Source of the DNA: Pseudomonas sp. CCI4.2
GTDB taxonomy: Bacteria; Pseudomonadota; Gammaproteobacteria; Pseudomonadales; Pseudomonadaceae
Assembly (NCBI RefSeq): GCF_034350045.1
Contig: NZ_CP133781.1
Location: forward strand, 1,332,001-1,396,000
Direction: 5' to 3'
DNA length: 64,000 bases
Part shown: in pieces, positions 17,099 to 26,065 of the stretch
How the letters are laid out: each line of letters opens with the position of its first letter
Numbering within the stretch: position 1 is the first letter of the stretch
Translations under genes and position numbers: made by a program
The notes under the pieces: model-generated
What the model saw: only the letters and a program-made list of their open reading frames with translations
What the model was told of the DNA's origin: nothing
Databases searched by the model: none

Positions 17099-17323
17099 TC
17101 AGCCGCGCTTGTACACAATTTCCTTGCTGCCCGCGTCACAGGTGCCCACGACTTTCGCATCCGTCGAGCTGCCTTTCGCAACGACATCCAGGCTGTAGGC
17201 AGAGGCGCCTTTAGCTTTGATTTTCGTGTCGATTTCCGACTTCAAATCATCGCAAGACTTACCAGCGGCCATCGCGGTGCCCGCAATGCTCAACAACGCT
17301 ATCGCCAATACAAACTTCTTCAT
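17099..17323 (-). CDS. DUF1161 family periplasmic protein, paralogue 2
   Basis: A 74-residue exported protein with a signal peptide ending GTAMAAG and two cysteines in the mature part (KSCDDLK and VGTCDAGSKEIVYKRG). It is the paralogue of 14649-14882. The two share length, signal peptide, cysteine spacing and C-terminus, but differ through the middle, so the duplication is not recent. The role is unknown. A strong bidirectional terminator lies directly behind the gene. Confidence 0.9.
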   Translation of the reverse strand: MKKFVLAIALLSIAGTAMAAGKSCDDLKSEIDTKIKAKGASAYSLDVVAKGSSTDAKVVGTCDAGSKEIVYKRG

Positions 17324-17459
17324 CGGTCACACTCCCTCGTTAGGTTAACCAGGTTGGAACGCAACCCAATTCATTAACCACGCCAACGATTTCGCGACAG
17401 CGGGTTCACTGTTTGTAGCGGAAATTATGGCAATCGGCCAGTGCAAAAGTTCAGTGCGA

Positions 17460-17675
17460 TCAGCTATTGGCGATCCGGAAGCCTACATTGAGGGTGACTT
17501 GGTAGTGCGCGACCTTGCCACTTTCAATGTGGCCGCGAGTCTCCAAGACTTCGAACCACTCCAGGTGCTTGATGCTCTTGGCAGCTTCCGCGATGGCGTT
17601 GTCGATCGCGTCTTCGATGGTGGTGGACGACGAGCCAACCAGCTCTACTTTTTTGTACGTGTGGTGATCACTCAT
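17460..17675 (-). CDS. dodecin (flavin-binding dodecamer)
   Basis: A 71-residue dodecin. These small proteins assemble into hollow dodecamers that bind and store flavins. The family signature is visible: [26 protein letters not shown], then [13 protein letters not shown] and [10 protein letters not shown]. The frame extends to 17801, but ATG 17675 with GGGAGAA just upstream gives the normal dodecin length. Confidence 0.93.
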   Translation of the reverse strand: MSDHHTYKKVELVGSSSTTIEDAIDNAIAEAAKSIKHLEWFEVLETRGHIESGKVAHYQVTLNVGFRIANS

Positions 17676-17830
17676 GGCAGTTCTCCCAAAGATGTCGTTA
17701 AGAGCGTAGCAGCGAATTCGCTCCTCACTCTGTGGGCAAAAACTTTTGAAAAGTTCAGGCGCCACCGCACTTTCCTGCAACCTCGGAGTCGGAAACAACA
17801 CACGCCACTCATCACTGCAGGAGAGCCACC

Positions 17831-18154
17831 ATGGCTAACACTTCTCTACGTAAAGCCTCGTTGCAAAGCATGGAAGCCGAGATCGAAAGCCTTCTCAAAT
17901 CCCTTGAGAACCTTAAATCCGACGCCTCGGACGAGTCGCGCAAAACCCTGAAAAACCTCAAAGCCAACGCTGAAAGTGCGCTGAGTCACTCACGCAGCTT
18001 GCTCAGCGATGTGTACGCCGAGGTCAAAGACAAAACCCGCGAAACCAGCCTTGCGACTCGGGATTACGCGCAAGAACACCCATGGACAACTGCGGGCGTG
18101 GCGGTGGGTGCAATCGGCCTGCTGGCCGCCTACCTGTTGTTCAGACGCGACTGA
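17831..18154 (+). CDS. DUF883 (YqjD/ElaB-type) membrane-anchored protein
   Basis: A 107-residue protein with a long amphipathic helix/coiled coil (residues ~5-75) and one C-terminal transmembrane segment ([19 protein letters not shown]) followed by RRD. This is the layout of E. coli YqjD/ElaB, inner-membrane proteins that bind stationary-phase ribosomes. CAGGAGAG precedes ATG 17831. Ribosome hibernation is a family-based inference. Its stop lies one base from the end of the convergent trpI. Confidence 0.9.
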   Translation: MANTSLRKASLQSMEAEIESLLKSLENLKSDASDESRKTLKNLKANAESALSHSRSLLSDVYAEVKDKTRETSLATRDYAQEHPWTTAGVAVGAIGLLAAYLLFRRD

Positions 18155-18155
18155 T

Positions 18156-19055
18156 TCAGCCTCTGACTCCTCGCTCAAGCTCGGCTTTTAGCCACTGCGC
18201 CAATTGCTGAGCGCGCCCATCGGCGGCGCGTTTCGGAACCCACAACGCCAGTCGCGCCGGTGTTTCACTGAAACCCCAGGGTGCGGCCAGGCGTCCGGCA
18301 CGCAAGTCATCCGCCACCAGTGGTTCCGGCGCAATCGCGATACCTAACCCCGCGACGGCCGCCTCCAGCAAATAATACAAATGCTCGAAACCCTGACCGT
18401 AGTGCAGCGCGTCCGGCTCGATACCGTTTTGCTGCGCCCACATCGGCCAGGCTTGTAGCCGTGAAGTGGTTTGCAGTAGCGCTTGGTGTGTCAATGCGTG
18501 CGCCGGCGCATGACGCAGCTGTTCGAAATGGGCGAAACGTGGACTCATCACCGGGCCAATCCGCTCACTGGCCAGCTCGTACACCTGCATGTCCGACGGC
18601 CATGGCGGCTCGGCAAAAATCAGCAACGCATCCAGGCCGGGACGACGAGGATCAAGATCACCTTCACCCGCCGACAGATGCAGACGTAAATCTGGTAGCT
18701 CTGCGTTCAGCCGCCCAAGACGCGGGATAAACCAGCGCGCCAGCAGACTTCCTGAACAGCCCAGAACAAACGGTGCGTCGGCGCTGCTCTGGGTTAATTC
18801 AGCACAGACCGTGCGCAAGCGCTCGAAGGCGTCAGCGCTGGCATCGCGTAGTCGAATACCTGCATCTGTGAGTTTAAGGCCGCGTCCGTCTTTTACAAAC
18901 AGCGCAAGGCCCAAGTGTTCTTCCAGCACTTTAAGCTGCCGACTGACGGCGCCGTGGGTTACGTGCAACTGCTCGGCGGCCTGACTGACGCTGTTCAAGC
19001 GGGCAGCCGCTTCAAAGGCACGTAAGGCATTGAGAGGAGGGAGGTCGTGGCTCAT
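18156..19055 (-). CDS. trpI: TrpI, LysR-type activator of trpBA
   Basis: A 299-residue LysR regulator with an N-terminal HTH ([40 protein letters not shown]) and a C-terminal effector domain. It is divergent from trpBA with a 124-base shared control region, the arrangement known from P. aeruginosa and P. putida, where TrpI activates trpBA in response to indoleglycerol phosphate and represses itself. Identification rests on this context plus the family. Confidence 0.93.
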   Translation of the reverse strand: MSHDLPPLNALRAFEAAARLNSVSQAAEQLHVTHGAVSRQLKVLEEHLGLALFVKDGRGLKLTDAGIRLRDASADAFERLRTVCAELTQSSADAPFVLGCSGSLLARWFIPRLGRLNAELPDLRLHLSAGEGDLDPRRPGLDALLIFAEPPWPSDMQVYELASERIGPVMSPRFAHFEQLRHAPAHALTHQALLQTTSRLQAWPMWAQQNGIEPDALHYGQGFEHLYYLLEAAVAGLGIAIAPEPLVADDLRAGRLAAPWGFSETPARLALWVPKRAADGRAQQLAQWLKAELERGVRG

Positions 19056-19060
19056 GGTAT

Positions 19061-19079
19061 CTGTGAGTTTTCCTGACAG
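19061..19079. promoter_or_regulatory. candidate TrpI operator
   Basis: CTGTGAG - 5 bases - CTGACAG is an inverted repeat with one mismatch (CTGTGAG versus the ideal CTGTCAG). It has LysR-site geometry and lies 6 bases upstream of the trpI start, about 100 bases from the trpB start. The position fits autoregulation and activation of trpBA, but a second activating site nearer trpB is not obvious to me. Confidence 0.45.
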
Positions 19080-19179
19080 GTTGCGTCGATCTTATCGGTT
19101 TTCATCGGGGATGGCGCTGGTTAAAGTAGCGGCATTGCCTCAACGGCTAATCCTTTTCGATACATCACCTGGAGGTCCC

Positions 19180-20409
19180 ATGACCCAGACCAATTTCCGC
19201 AAAGGCGCAGATGCCAACGGCCTGTTCGGCTCATTTGGTGGCCGCTACGTGGCTGAAACCCTGATGCCGCTGGTGCTCGACCTGGACCGCGAATACGAAG
19301 CGGCCAAGGTCGATCCTGAGTTTCTTGAGCAACTTGCCTATTTCCAGCGTGACTACGTGGGCCGTCCAAACCCGCTATATTTCGCCGAACGCCTGACCGA
19401 ATACTGCGGCGGCGCGAAGATCTACTTCAAGCGCGAAGAGCTGAATCACACCGGCGCGCACAAGATTAACAACTGCATTGGCCAGGTGTTGCTGGCCAAG
19501 CGCATGGGTAAAAAACGCATAATCGCTGAAACTGGCGCGGGCATGCACGGTGTGGCCACTGCCACCGTCGCCGCCCGCTTCGGCTTGCCTTGCGTGATCT
19601 ACATGGGCGCTACTGACATCGAACGCCAACAGGCCAACGTATTCCGTATGCGGCTGCTGGGCGCTGAAATCGTGCCGGTCATTTCCGGTACCGGCACGCT
19701 GAAAGATGCGATGAACGAAGCGTTGCGCGACTGGGTCACCAACGTCGACGACACCTTCTACATGATCGGTACCGTGGCTGGCCCACACCCGTATCCGTCC
19801 ATGGTCCGCGACTTCCAATCGATCATCGGCAAAGAAACCAAAGAACAGCTGCAAGAAAAAGAAGGTCGTCTGCCGGACAGCCTGATTGCTTGCGTCGGTG
19901 GCGGCTCCAACGCCATGGGCCTGTTCCACCCGTTCCTCGATGACGCCAGCGTCGAAATCATCGGCGTTGAAGCCGGTGGTCACGGTGTTCATACCGACAA
20001 GCACGCCGCCAGCCTGAACGGCGGTGTTCCAGGTGTCCTGCACGGCAACCGTACCTACCTGCTGCAAGATGCCGACGGCCAGATCACTGACGCCCACTCG
20101 ATTTCTGCTGGCCTCGACTACCCAGGCATTGGCCCGGAACACGCTTACCTGCACGAAATGAAGCGCGTCGAGTACGTCAGCATCACCGATGAAGAAGCCC
20201 TCGAAGCCTTCCACCATTGCTGCCTGCTGGAAGGCATCATCCCGGCGCTGGAAACCGCTCACGCCTTGGCTGAAGCCATGAAACGCGCCACCAACTTGCG
20301 CGATGACCACTTGATGGTGGTTTGCCTTTCCGGCCGTGGCGACAAAGACATGCAAACCGTGATGAGCCACATGGCCGCCGCCGACAAGACTCAGGAGCAA
20401 CTGGTATGA
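19180..20409 (+). CDS. trpB: tryptophan synthase beta subunit
   Basis: This subunit condenses indole with L-serine using PLP. The 409-residue product has the PLP lysine in [10 protein letters not shown], the phosphate-binding loop GGGSNAMG, and standard family length. The frame extends upstream to 19030, but ATG 19180 has CTGGAGGT just before it and matches the family start. It is cotranscribed with trpA (ATGA overlap) and divergent from trpI, which probably activates it. Confidence 0.98.
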   Translation: MTQTNFRKGADANGLFGSFGGRYVAETLMPLVLDLDREYEAAKVDPEFLEQLAYFQRDYVGRPNPLYFAERLTEYCGGAKIYFKREELNHTGAHKINNCIGQVLLAKRMGKKRIIAETGAGMHGVATATVAARFGLPCVIYMGATDIERQQANVFRMRLLGAEIVPVISGTGTLKDAMNEALRDWVTNVDDTFYMIGTVAGPHPYPSMVRDFQSIIGKETKEQLQEKEGRLPDSLIACVGGGSNAMGLFHPFLDDASVEIIGVEAGGHGVHTDKHAASLNGGVPGVLHGNRTYLLQDADGQITDAHSISAGLDYPGIGPEHAYLHEMKRVEYVSITDEEALEAFHHCCLLEGIIPALETAHALAEAMKRATNLRDDHLMVVCLSGRGDKDMQTVMSHMAAADKTQEQLV

Positions 20410-21224
20410 GCCGTCTCGAACAACGTTTCGCCGAGCTGAAAACCGAAGGCCGCGCGGCACTGGTGACCTTCATCACCGCTGGCGATCCGGGCTATGACAC
20501 CTCCCTGGCGATCCTCAAGGGCTTGCCGGCGGCCGGTGCTGACGTAATCGAGCTGGGCATGCCGTTCACTGATCCCATGGCCGACGGCGTGGCGATTCAG
20601 TTGGCAACGCTGCGCGCCTTGGACGCCGGACAAACCCTGGCAAAAACCTTGAACATGGTTCGCGAGTTTCGGGTCGACAACCAAAGCACGCCGATTGTGT
20701 TGATGGGTTACTACAACCCGATTCATCGCTTTGGCGTCGATGCGTTCGTTGCTGAAGCTAAGTCGGTTGGCGTGGACGGTTTGATCATCGTTGACCTGCC
20801 GCCAGAACATGACGCTGAACTGGCAACACCTGCCCAAGCTGCCGGTATCGACTTCATCCGCTTGACCACGCCAACCACCGACGACGGGCGCTTGCCAACG
20901 GTCCTGGAGCGCAGTTCGGGCTTCGTTTATTACGTGTCGGTTGCCGGTGTGACCGGTGCTGGCTCAGCGACTTCAGATCAGGTCAAAAACGCCATCGAGC
21001 GCTTGCGTCGTCACACCGACCTGCCAATCAGCGTTGGTTTTGGCATTCGTACTCCAGAGCAAGCAGCGGCAATTGCCAGGCTGGCAGATGGCGTCGTGGT
21101 GGGTTCGGCGCTGGTGGATAAGATCGCCACTGCCCACTCGCCAAGCCAAGCCATCGACGATGTGCTGAGCCTCTGTTCAGCGTTGGCCGACGGCGTTCGC
21201 AACGCCCGTGTCAGTAAAGGGTAA
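20406..21224 (+). CDS. trpA: tryptophan synthase alpha subunit
   Basis: This subunit cleaves indole-3-glycerol phosphate, feeding indole through the tunnel to TrpB. The 272-residue TIM barrel shows [11 protein letters not shown], the catalytic Glu in [15 protein letters not shown], and the catalytic Asp region in LIIVDLPPE. Its start overlaps the trpB stop by four bases. An intrinsic terminator follows 52 bases after the stop. Confidence 0.98.
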   Translation: MSRLEQRFAELKTEGRAALVTFITAGDPGYDTSLAILKGLPAAGADVIELGMPFTDPMADGVAIQLATLRALDAGQTLAKTLNMVREFRVDNQSTPIVLMGYYNPIHRFGVDAFVAEAKSVGVDGLIIVDLPPEHDAELATPAQAAGIDFIRLTTPTTDDGRLPTVLERSSGFVYYVSVAGVTGAGSATSDQVKNAIERLRRHTDLPISVGFGIRTPEQAAAIARLADGVVVGSALVDKIATAHSPSQAIDDVLSLCSALADGVRNARVSKG

Positions 21225-21276
21225 AGATTGCTTTAGCGAGGAATTTAAACCTCAGCAGATACACTAAGTTACAAGC

Positions 21277-21315
21277 AAAAGGGGTTCTTGGCCGACGGCT
21301 TAGAGCCCCTTTTTT
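21277..21315 (+). terminator. trpBA intrinsic terminator
   Basis: AAAAGGGGTTCT and its partner AGAGCCCCTTTTTT form an interrupted stem ending in six Ts. It lies between trpA and the RcnB-like gene on the same strand, separating the two transcripts. Confidence 0.85.
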
Positions 21316-21341
21316 GCTGACCGAATTCCGAGGATTAAGAA

Positions 21342-21791
21342 ATGAAACTGCCAACCCGTTTAGTTGCAGGCTTGGGGATCATGATGATCATTAGTGCCAG
21401 TCCGTTGTTGCACGCCGATGACCGTGACCAGGGCCATGGCGGCGAATATCACCAAGGCGACGATCATGGTCATAACGATAATCATGACAATCATGACAAT
21501 CACGATAACCGCGGTCCAGGGGGGCGCCCGCCGCAGAACTTCGACCATGAGCGCCAGACCTTCCATGATCGCCACGAGTACTTCACCCGTGGCCGTGACT
21601 TACCGCCTAACTATCACCTCGAACGTGGCCGCCCACTGCCACGCGGCTACGGCGACCGGATGGACCCTCGCGCACTTGAACAACTGCCGCGTTATGACGG
21701 CTACGAATGGCGCCGTGTAGGACCGGACGTGGTCCTGGTCGCAATTACTACAGGTGTTATCTACACCATTTTGGATAACGTGCTGAACTGA
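21342..21791 (+). CDS. RcnB/CigR-like periplasmic protein with His-Asp-Asn repeats
   Basis: A 149-residue exported protein. The signal peptide ends near HADD. It is followed by a low-complexity metal-binding-like segment (residues ~27-57) with HDN triplets encoded by a 9-base direct repeat. The C-terminal domain (LPPNYHLERGRPLPRGYGDR...VLVAITTGVIYTILDNVL) resembles the RcnB domain, whose E. coli member modulates nickel/cobalt homeostasis; CigR proteins share it. The histidine-rich stretch suggests metal binding, which is inference. It has a good RBS (GAGGATTAAGAA). Confidence 0.82.
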   Translation: MKLPTRLVAGLGIMMIISASPLLHADDRDQGHGGEYHQGDDHGHNDNHDNHDNHDNRGPGGRPPQNFDHERQTFHDRHEYFTRGRDLPPNYHLERGRPLPRGYGDRMDPRALEQLPRYDGYEWRRVGPDVVLVAITTGVIYTILDNVLN

Positions 21792-21811
21792 TACCGGTCC
21801 TGCAGACACAC

Positions 21812-21888
21812 TGTGGGAGCGAATTTATTCGCCAATGGCTTGATGCGATGTGCCTGATACACCGCATTGCGAATTAATTCGGTCCCAC
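21812..21888. repeat. REP doublet, GTGGGANCGAATT family
   Basis: TGTGGGAGCGAATTTATTCGC is opposed by GCGAATTAATTCGGTCCCACA. It lies between the convergent RcnB-like and DOPA-dioxygenase-like genes and is the same family as 16689-16775. Confidence 0.82.
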
Positions 21889-21908
21889 AGGTTCCGGCGT
21901 TACATGTC

Positions 21909-22241
21909 TTAACGCTTAAAAATCGACACATCCAATTCCCGCACGGCCCCCATCCAGATCGCATGCGCCGTGTGATCCGCCAAATCATTGCCCGTCAGCG
22001 GGTGCATCAGCACCACCAAGCCTTTACGATTCAGCGCCAGCCAGAGCGTCACGTCTGCCAACTGGGCATGCTCGAACGCCAGTTGACAACTCCACTCCGG
22101 GTGCGGGCCAACCGGTTTTTCATGTACCCGTCCCATTTTCAGCCCGAAACGCTCGGTGGCTTCCTCGCATAACGCGCGTGCCTGGCTGAGGGTGTCTGCG
22201 TTGAAATAAACGTGGGCGTGATAGCCCTGAATTTCCTGCAT
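21909..22241 (-). CDS. DOPA 4,5-dioxygenase family protein
   Basis: A 110-residue protein of the DOPA 4,5-dioxygenase-like family. It has the N-terminal GYHAHVYFNADTL (HxH metal motif), then GPHPEWSCQLAF and LVVLMHPLTGNDLADHT with further conserved histidines. In fungi and plants, relatives cleave DOPA for betalain/muscaflavin synthesis; the bacterial role is unclear. ATG 22241 is chosen over an upstream TTG because GGAGAG is 7 bases before it. Confidence 0.88.
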   Translation of the reverse strand: MQEIQGYHAHVYFNADTLSQARALCEEATERFGLKMGRVHEKPVGPHPEWSCQLAFEHAQLADVTLWLALNRKGLVVLMHPLTGNDLADHTAHAIWMGAVRELDVSIFKR

Positions 22242-22270
22242 TGCTTGTCTCTCCAAAATGGTTCAAACCA

Positions 22271-22349
22271 CTGTAGGAGCTAACTTGTTCGCGAGGCGCT
22301 AGATTTGATTCACGCGATTCACCGCTCGCCAACACGTTAGCTCCTACAG
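22271..22349. repeat. REP doublet, TGTAGGAGC family
   Basis: CTGTAGGAGCTAACTTGTTCG is opposed by CCAACACGTTAGCTCCTACAG. The terminal 16 bases pair almost perfectly. It lies between two genes on the same strand, just after the stop of the LysR gene. Confidence 0.85.
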
Positions 22350-22361
22350 AGAGAATTGTGT

Positions 22362-23312
22362 TCACACCGCTATCGACGGCAGCGGTCTACCCACCAATAA
22401 ATCCCCGCTTTGCGACTGTTCGGTGGCGAGCCAATCGACAAACTGCTGAACCAGTTGCACCCGGCGCTTGCGTTGCGGGAGAACCACGTAATAACCACAG
22501 GAAGAAATCGCGGTAGCGGCGATGGGCCGGCAGAGGAGGTTTTGCTCCAGCAGCGCATCGACCAGATGCCGCCAGCCGATGGCAACCCCCTGACCGGCAA
22601 TCGCGGCCTGAATCAGCAGCGTGTAGTTATCGAAGCGCAGTTGGCCCGGCGCCGGAGCTTGTCGGAGATCGAGTGCCCGAAATACGCCGCTCCAGTCGAA
22701 CCAGTTGCTGCTGCCCTCACCGCGCAGGTGCAGCAACGGAAGATCCAGCAGGACGTTGGTCGGCAGCGGTAAAGTCTTGCCTGCCAACAGTTGCGGGCTG
22801 CACACGGGGAACACCTCTTCGCTGAACAACCAGCGGCTCTCACCCTGTTTGAAACGCCCATCTCCAAACAGTACCGCGACATCGACATCAGCCCGCAGCA
22901 TGTTATGGCTGCGCTCACTGGTAACCAAACTGACGTCCACGTCTGGGTTGGCTTTGTGGAAACGGTGCAAGCGCGGCATCAGCCAGTACGCGGCAAACGC
23001 AAAGTCGGTGGCCACCTGTAACACCTCGTGCTGACGTTGCGCCGTTACCGCATTCAATCCGCCGTCAATAGACTGCAAACCCGACTGCACATAGCTGAAC
23101 AACACCTCGCCTGCTTCTGTCAGCTCGATGCCCCGGTAAATGCGGTCAAACAGTCGCGTCGCCAATTGCTCTTCAAGGCGCTTGATCTGCTGGCTTACTG
23201 CAGGCTGTGTCGTGCCAAGCTCCACCGCCGCAGCGGTAAAGCTGCGATGTCTGGCGGCGGCTTCAAACGCCCGCATCAAATCCAATGACAAACCGCCAAG
23301 GGCTTCATACAT
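22362..23312 (-). CDS. LysR-type regulator, probable choline-sulfate utilisation regulator
   Basis: A 316-residue LysR regulator with an HTH at residues ~15-60 ([37 protein letters not shown]) and a C-terminal effector domain. It is divergent from betC, the position of the choline-O-sulfate regulator in other pseudomonads, so it probably controls betC-choX. A 25-base palindrome in the shared region is a candidate binding site. The effector (choline, choline sulfate or betaine) is not shown by the sequence. Confidence 0.88.
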   Translation of the reverse strand: MYEALGGLSLDLMRAFEAAARHRSFTAAAVELGTTQPAVSQQIKRLEEQLATRLFDRIYRGIELTEAGEVLFSYVQSGLQSIDGGLNAVTAQRQHEVLQVATDFAFAAYWLMPRLHRFHKANPDVDVSLVTSERSHNMLRADVDVAVLFGDGRFKQGESRWLFSEEVFPVCSPQLLAGKTLPLPTNVLLDLPLLHLRGEGSSNWFDWSGVFRALDLRQAPAPGQLRFDNYTLLIQAAIAGQGVAIGWRHLVDALLEQNLLCRPIAATAISSCGYYVVLPQRKRRVQLVQQFVDWLATEQSQSGDLLVGRPLPSIAV

Positions 23313-23341
23313 AAGCTGAACTTATCCTAGGTATTGTCTGG

Positions 23342-23366
23342 CATGGGCTTTACCGCTAAACCCATG
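23342..23366. promoter_or_regulatory. palindrome in the LysR-betC control region
   Basis: CATGGG-C-TTTA-CCGC-TAAA-CCCATG gives 10-base arms interrupted by one base, in the 114-base gap between the divergent LysR gene and betC. The position between divergent promoters makes it a candidate operator for the LysR protein, although classical LysR sites have shorter T-N11-A cores. Confidence 0.5.
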
Positions 23367-23426
23367 GGTCGCATTCTCAGGCACAGCACTCTCGCATAAA
23401 TCTTCACAATGGAATGCCGCGAATAC

Positions 23427-24932
23427 ATGAAGCGCAAGAACATTCTTTTTATCATGGCCGATCAAATGGCCGCGCCGATGTTGCCGTTTTACGCCTCATC
23501 TCCAGTCAAAATGCCCAATTTGAGCCGCCTCGCCGCTGAAGGCGTGGTGTTCGATGCCGCCTACTGCAACAGCCCGCTGTGCGCCCCATCGCGTTTTACC
23601 TTGGTCAGTGGTCAACTGCCGAGCAAGATCGGCGCCTACGACAACGCGGCTGATTTCCCCGCTGACATACCGACCTACGCCCACTACTTGCGGCGCCTGG
23701 GCTACAAAACCGCACTGTCCGGCAAGATGCACTTTTGCGGCCCGGACCAGTTGCACGGCTACGAAGAACGCCTCACCAGTGACATCTACCCTGCCGACTA
23801 CGGTTGGGCGGTCAATTGGGATGAGCCGGATGTTCGACCAAGCTGGTACCACAACATGGCGTCCGTGTTGCAAGCCGGGCCGTGTGTGCGCACCAATCAG
23901 TTGGATTTCGACGAAGAAGTGGTGTTCAAGGCCCAACAGTATTTGTTCGATTACATTCGTGAAGACGGTGATGCACCGTTTTGCCTGACGGTGTCCATGA
24001 CTCACCCGCACGACCCGTACACCATCCCGAAACCGTTCTGGGATTTGTACACCAACGAAGAAATCCCGATGCCACCCGCCCACGCCGACCAGGCCGCGCT
24101 GGACCCGCATTCGCAACGATTGCTCAAGGTTTATGACCTGTGGGACAAGCCGATGCCTGTGGATAAGATTCGCGATGCCCGCCGTGCGTACTTCGGCGCG
24201 TGCAGTTACATCGACAGCAATGTTGGCAAGCTGCTGCAAACCCTCGAAGACGCCGGGCTGGCCGACGACACGATCATCGTGTTCTCGGGTGATCACGGCG
24301 ACATGCTGGGCGAACGCGGCCTCTGGTACAAAATGCATTGGTTCGAGATGGCCGCACGTGTGCCGTTGCTGGTCTACGCTCCAGGCCAATTCAAGGCCGG
24401 GCGCGTTGGCGCAGCCGTGTCCACCGCCGACCTGCTGCCAACCTTCGTGGCCTTGGCCGGCGGCGAGTTAGACCCCGGTTTACCGCTTGATGGTCGTTCG
24501 CTTTTACCGCATTTGAACGGCGAAGCCGGGCACGACGAGGTCTTCGGCGAATACATGGCAGAAGGTACGACCAGCCCGCTGATGATGATTCGGCGCGGCG
24601 CGTTTAAATTCATCTATTCAGAGCAAGACCCGTGCATGTTGTTCGATGTGCATAACGATCCGAAGGAACTGGAAGAACTGAGTCAATCGGCCGTTCATCA
24701 ACAGCTGTTCTCTGCGTTTCTGGCCGAGGCACGGGCTAAGTGGAATATACCGGCGATACACCACCAGGTGCTCGCCAGCCAACGTCGCCGGCGTTTTGTC
24801 GCCGAATCGTTGGCAATCGGCAAGCTGAAGAGTTGGGATCACCAGCCGCTGGTAGACGCCAGTCAGCAATACATGCGCAACCATATCGACCTTGACGATT
24901 TGGAGCGCAAGGCACGTTATCCACAACCTTAA
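23427..24932 (+). CDS. betC: choline-sulfatase
   Basis: This enzyme hydrolyses choline-O-sulfate to choline and sulfate, feeding the glycine-betaine pathway. The ~501-residue arylsulfatase-fold protein has the formylglycine motif CAPSR (Cys converted to formylglycine) and the metal-binding start NILFIMADQM. GDHGDMLGERG also carries metal ligands. An ATG at 23409 is in frame, but 23427 (MKRKNILF) matches the family start. choX follows after 40 bases. A perfect DnaA box lies at its very end. Confidence 0.96.
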   Translation: MKRKNILFIMADQMAAPMLPFYASSPVKMPNLSRLAAEGVVFDAAYCNSPLCAPSRFTLVSGQLPSKIGAYDNAADFPADIPTYAHYLRRLGYKTALSGKMHFCGPDQLHGYEERLTSDIYPADYGWAVNWDEPDVRPSWYHNMASVLQAGPCVRTNQLDFDEEVVFKAQQYLFDYIREDGDAPFCLTVSMTHPHDPYTIPKPFWDLYTNEEIPMPPAHADQAALDPHSQRLLKVYDLWDKPMPVDKIRDARRAYFGACSYIDSNVGKLLQTLEDAGLADDTIIVFSGDHGDMLGERGLWYKMHWFEMAARVPLLVYAPGQFKAGRVGAAVSTADLLPTFVALAGGELDPGLPLDGRSLLPHLNGEAGHDEVFGEYMAEGTTSPLMMIRRGAFKFIYSEQDPCMLFDVHNDPKELEELSQSAVHQQLFSAFLAEARAKWNIPAIHHQVLASQRRRRFVAESLAIGKLKSWDHQPLVDASQQYMRNHIDLDDLERKARYPQP

Positions 24933-24987
24933 CCCTGCCAAAATCAAAAAAACCAAAAAGGGGCACAACCGTATGAAGTTATCCACA
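24917..24987. promoter_or_regulatory. two perfect DnaA boxes at the betC-choX junction
   Basis: TTATCCACA occurs at 24917-24925 (end of betC) and 24979-24987 (codons 3-5 of choX), same orientation, 62 bases apart. Both are inside or beside coding sequence, so they may be chance, but two exact 9-mers this close are unusual. Confidence 0.45.
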
Positions 24988-25893
24988 ACACTGGCAGTCG
25001 GTTTTATTGCGTTGACCAGCGTTTCGGCTTTCGCCGCCGATCAGAACTGCAGCACGGTTAAAATGGCCGATCCAGGCTGGAGCGACATTGCTGCGACCAA
25101 CGCGATTACGGGCTTTTTGCTGGATGGCATGGGTTACAAAGCCAAGGTCGACACATTGGCCGTTCCGATCGCCTACGGTGGCCTCAAGGACGGGCAAGTG
25201 GATGTTTTCTTGGGTAACTGGATGCCGGCCCAGCAGGGTTTTTACGACAAATTCGTCGCCACGGGCGATGTAACGCAACTGGCCAAGAACCTTGATGGCA
25301 CCGAGTTCACCCTCGCCGTGCCGGATTACGTCTGGGACGCGGGCGTGCATAACTTTGCCGACCTAAATAAATACGCCGATAAATTCGGCAAGAAGATCTA
25401 CGGCATCGGCTCCGGCGCACCGGCGAATATTTCGCTGGCGACCATCATCAAGAAAAACGAATTCGACCTGGGTCAGTGGAAACTGGTTGAGTCCAGCGAA
25501 CAGGCGATGCTGGCCGAAGTCGCTCGCAACGTGAAGAAAAACACCTTCGTGGTGTTCCTTGGCTGGACTCCGCACCCAATGAACGTGCAGATGAAAATGC
25601 ACTACCTAAAAGGCGGTGAGGCGTACTTCGGCGACACCGGCAGTGTGTTCACCCTCACGCGCAAAGGCTACACCGACGCATGCCCGAACGTGGGCAAGCT
25701 GCTGACCAACCTGAGCTTCACCCAGGAAATGGAAAACAGCATCATGTCTGAGGTGGTGAACAAGAAAATCACCAACGCAGAAGCGGCTAAAGCCTGGATC
25801 AAGGCCAACCCGGCAGTCTTGGACAAATGGCTCGACGGCGTGAAAACCATCGATCAGAAAGACGCGTTGACTGCGGTAAAAGCAACGTTGTAA
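24973..25893 (+). CDS. choX: choline ABC transporter substrate-binding protein
   Basis: A 306-residue periplasmic binding protein of the ChoX/ProX (OpuAC) family. The signal peptide ends SAFA-AD, and the mature protein includes the choline-binding aromatic residues expected of the family (MADPGWSDIAATNAI, FLGNWMPAQQ, FLGWTPHPMN). The ATG at 24973 with AAAGGGG upstream is used. It lies directly behind betC, but no permease or ATPase gene follows. As in other pseudomonads, it probably docks on a core choline transporter encoded elsewhere. Confidence 0.9.
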   Translation: MKLSTTLAVGFIALTSVSAFAADQNCSTVKMADPGWSDIAATNAITGFLLDGMGYKAKVDTLAVPIAYGGLKDGQVDVFLGNWMPAQQGFYDKFVATGDVTQLAKNLDGTEFTLAVPDYVWDAGVHNFADLNKYADKFGKKIYGIGSGAPANISLATIIKKNEFDLGQWKLVESSEQAMLAEVARNVKKNTFVVFLGWTPHPMNVQMKMHYLKGGEAYFGDTGSVFTLTRKGYTDACPNVGKLLTNLSFTQEMENSIMSEVVNKKITNAEAAKAWIKANPAVLDKWLDGVKTIDQKDALTAVKATL

Positions 25894-25902
25894 TGGCAAA
25901 GC

Positions 25903-25974
25903 TTCGCAGGCAAGCCTGCTCCCACAGGTAGGGCGGTGTGCCCCCTATCAGGCAGGAGCGCGCTTGCCCGCGAT
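25903..25974. repeat. REP pair, GCAGGCAAGCCTGCTCCCACAG family
   Basis: CTTCGCAGGCAAGCCTGCTC and then GGCAGGAGCGCGCTTGCCCG form the commonest Pseudomonas REP type. It fills the gap between choX and the SulP gene. Confidence 0.75.
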
Positions 25975-26065
25975 TGACTGCGAAGCAGTCACCAACACAC
26001 CGTAACCTTGCATCGTAACGGCTTAAACCCCACCCTCACACTTTTGCAAAACCACTGAGAGATTC

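Noticed and set aside
19375..20460. 361-codon open frame antisense to trpB
   Set aside because: trpB is unmistakable on the other strand; the antisense product is low-complexity and matches no family.
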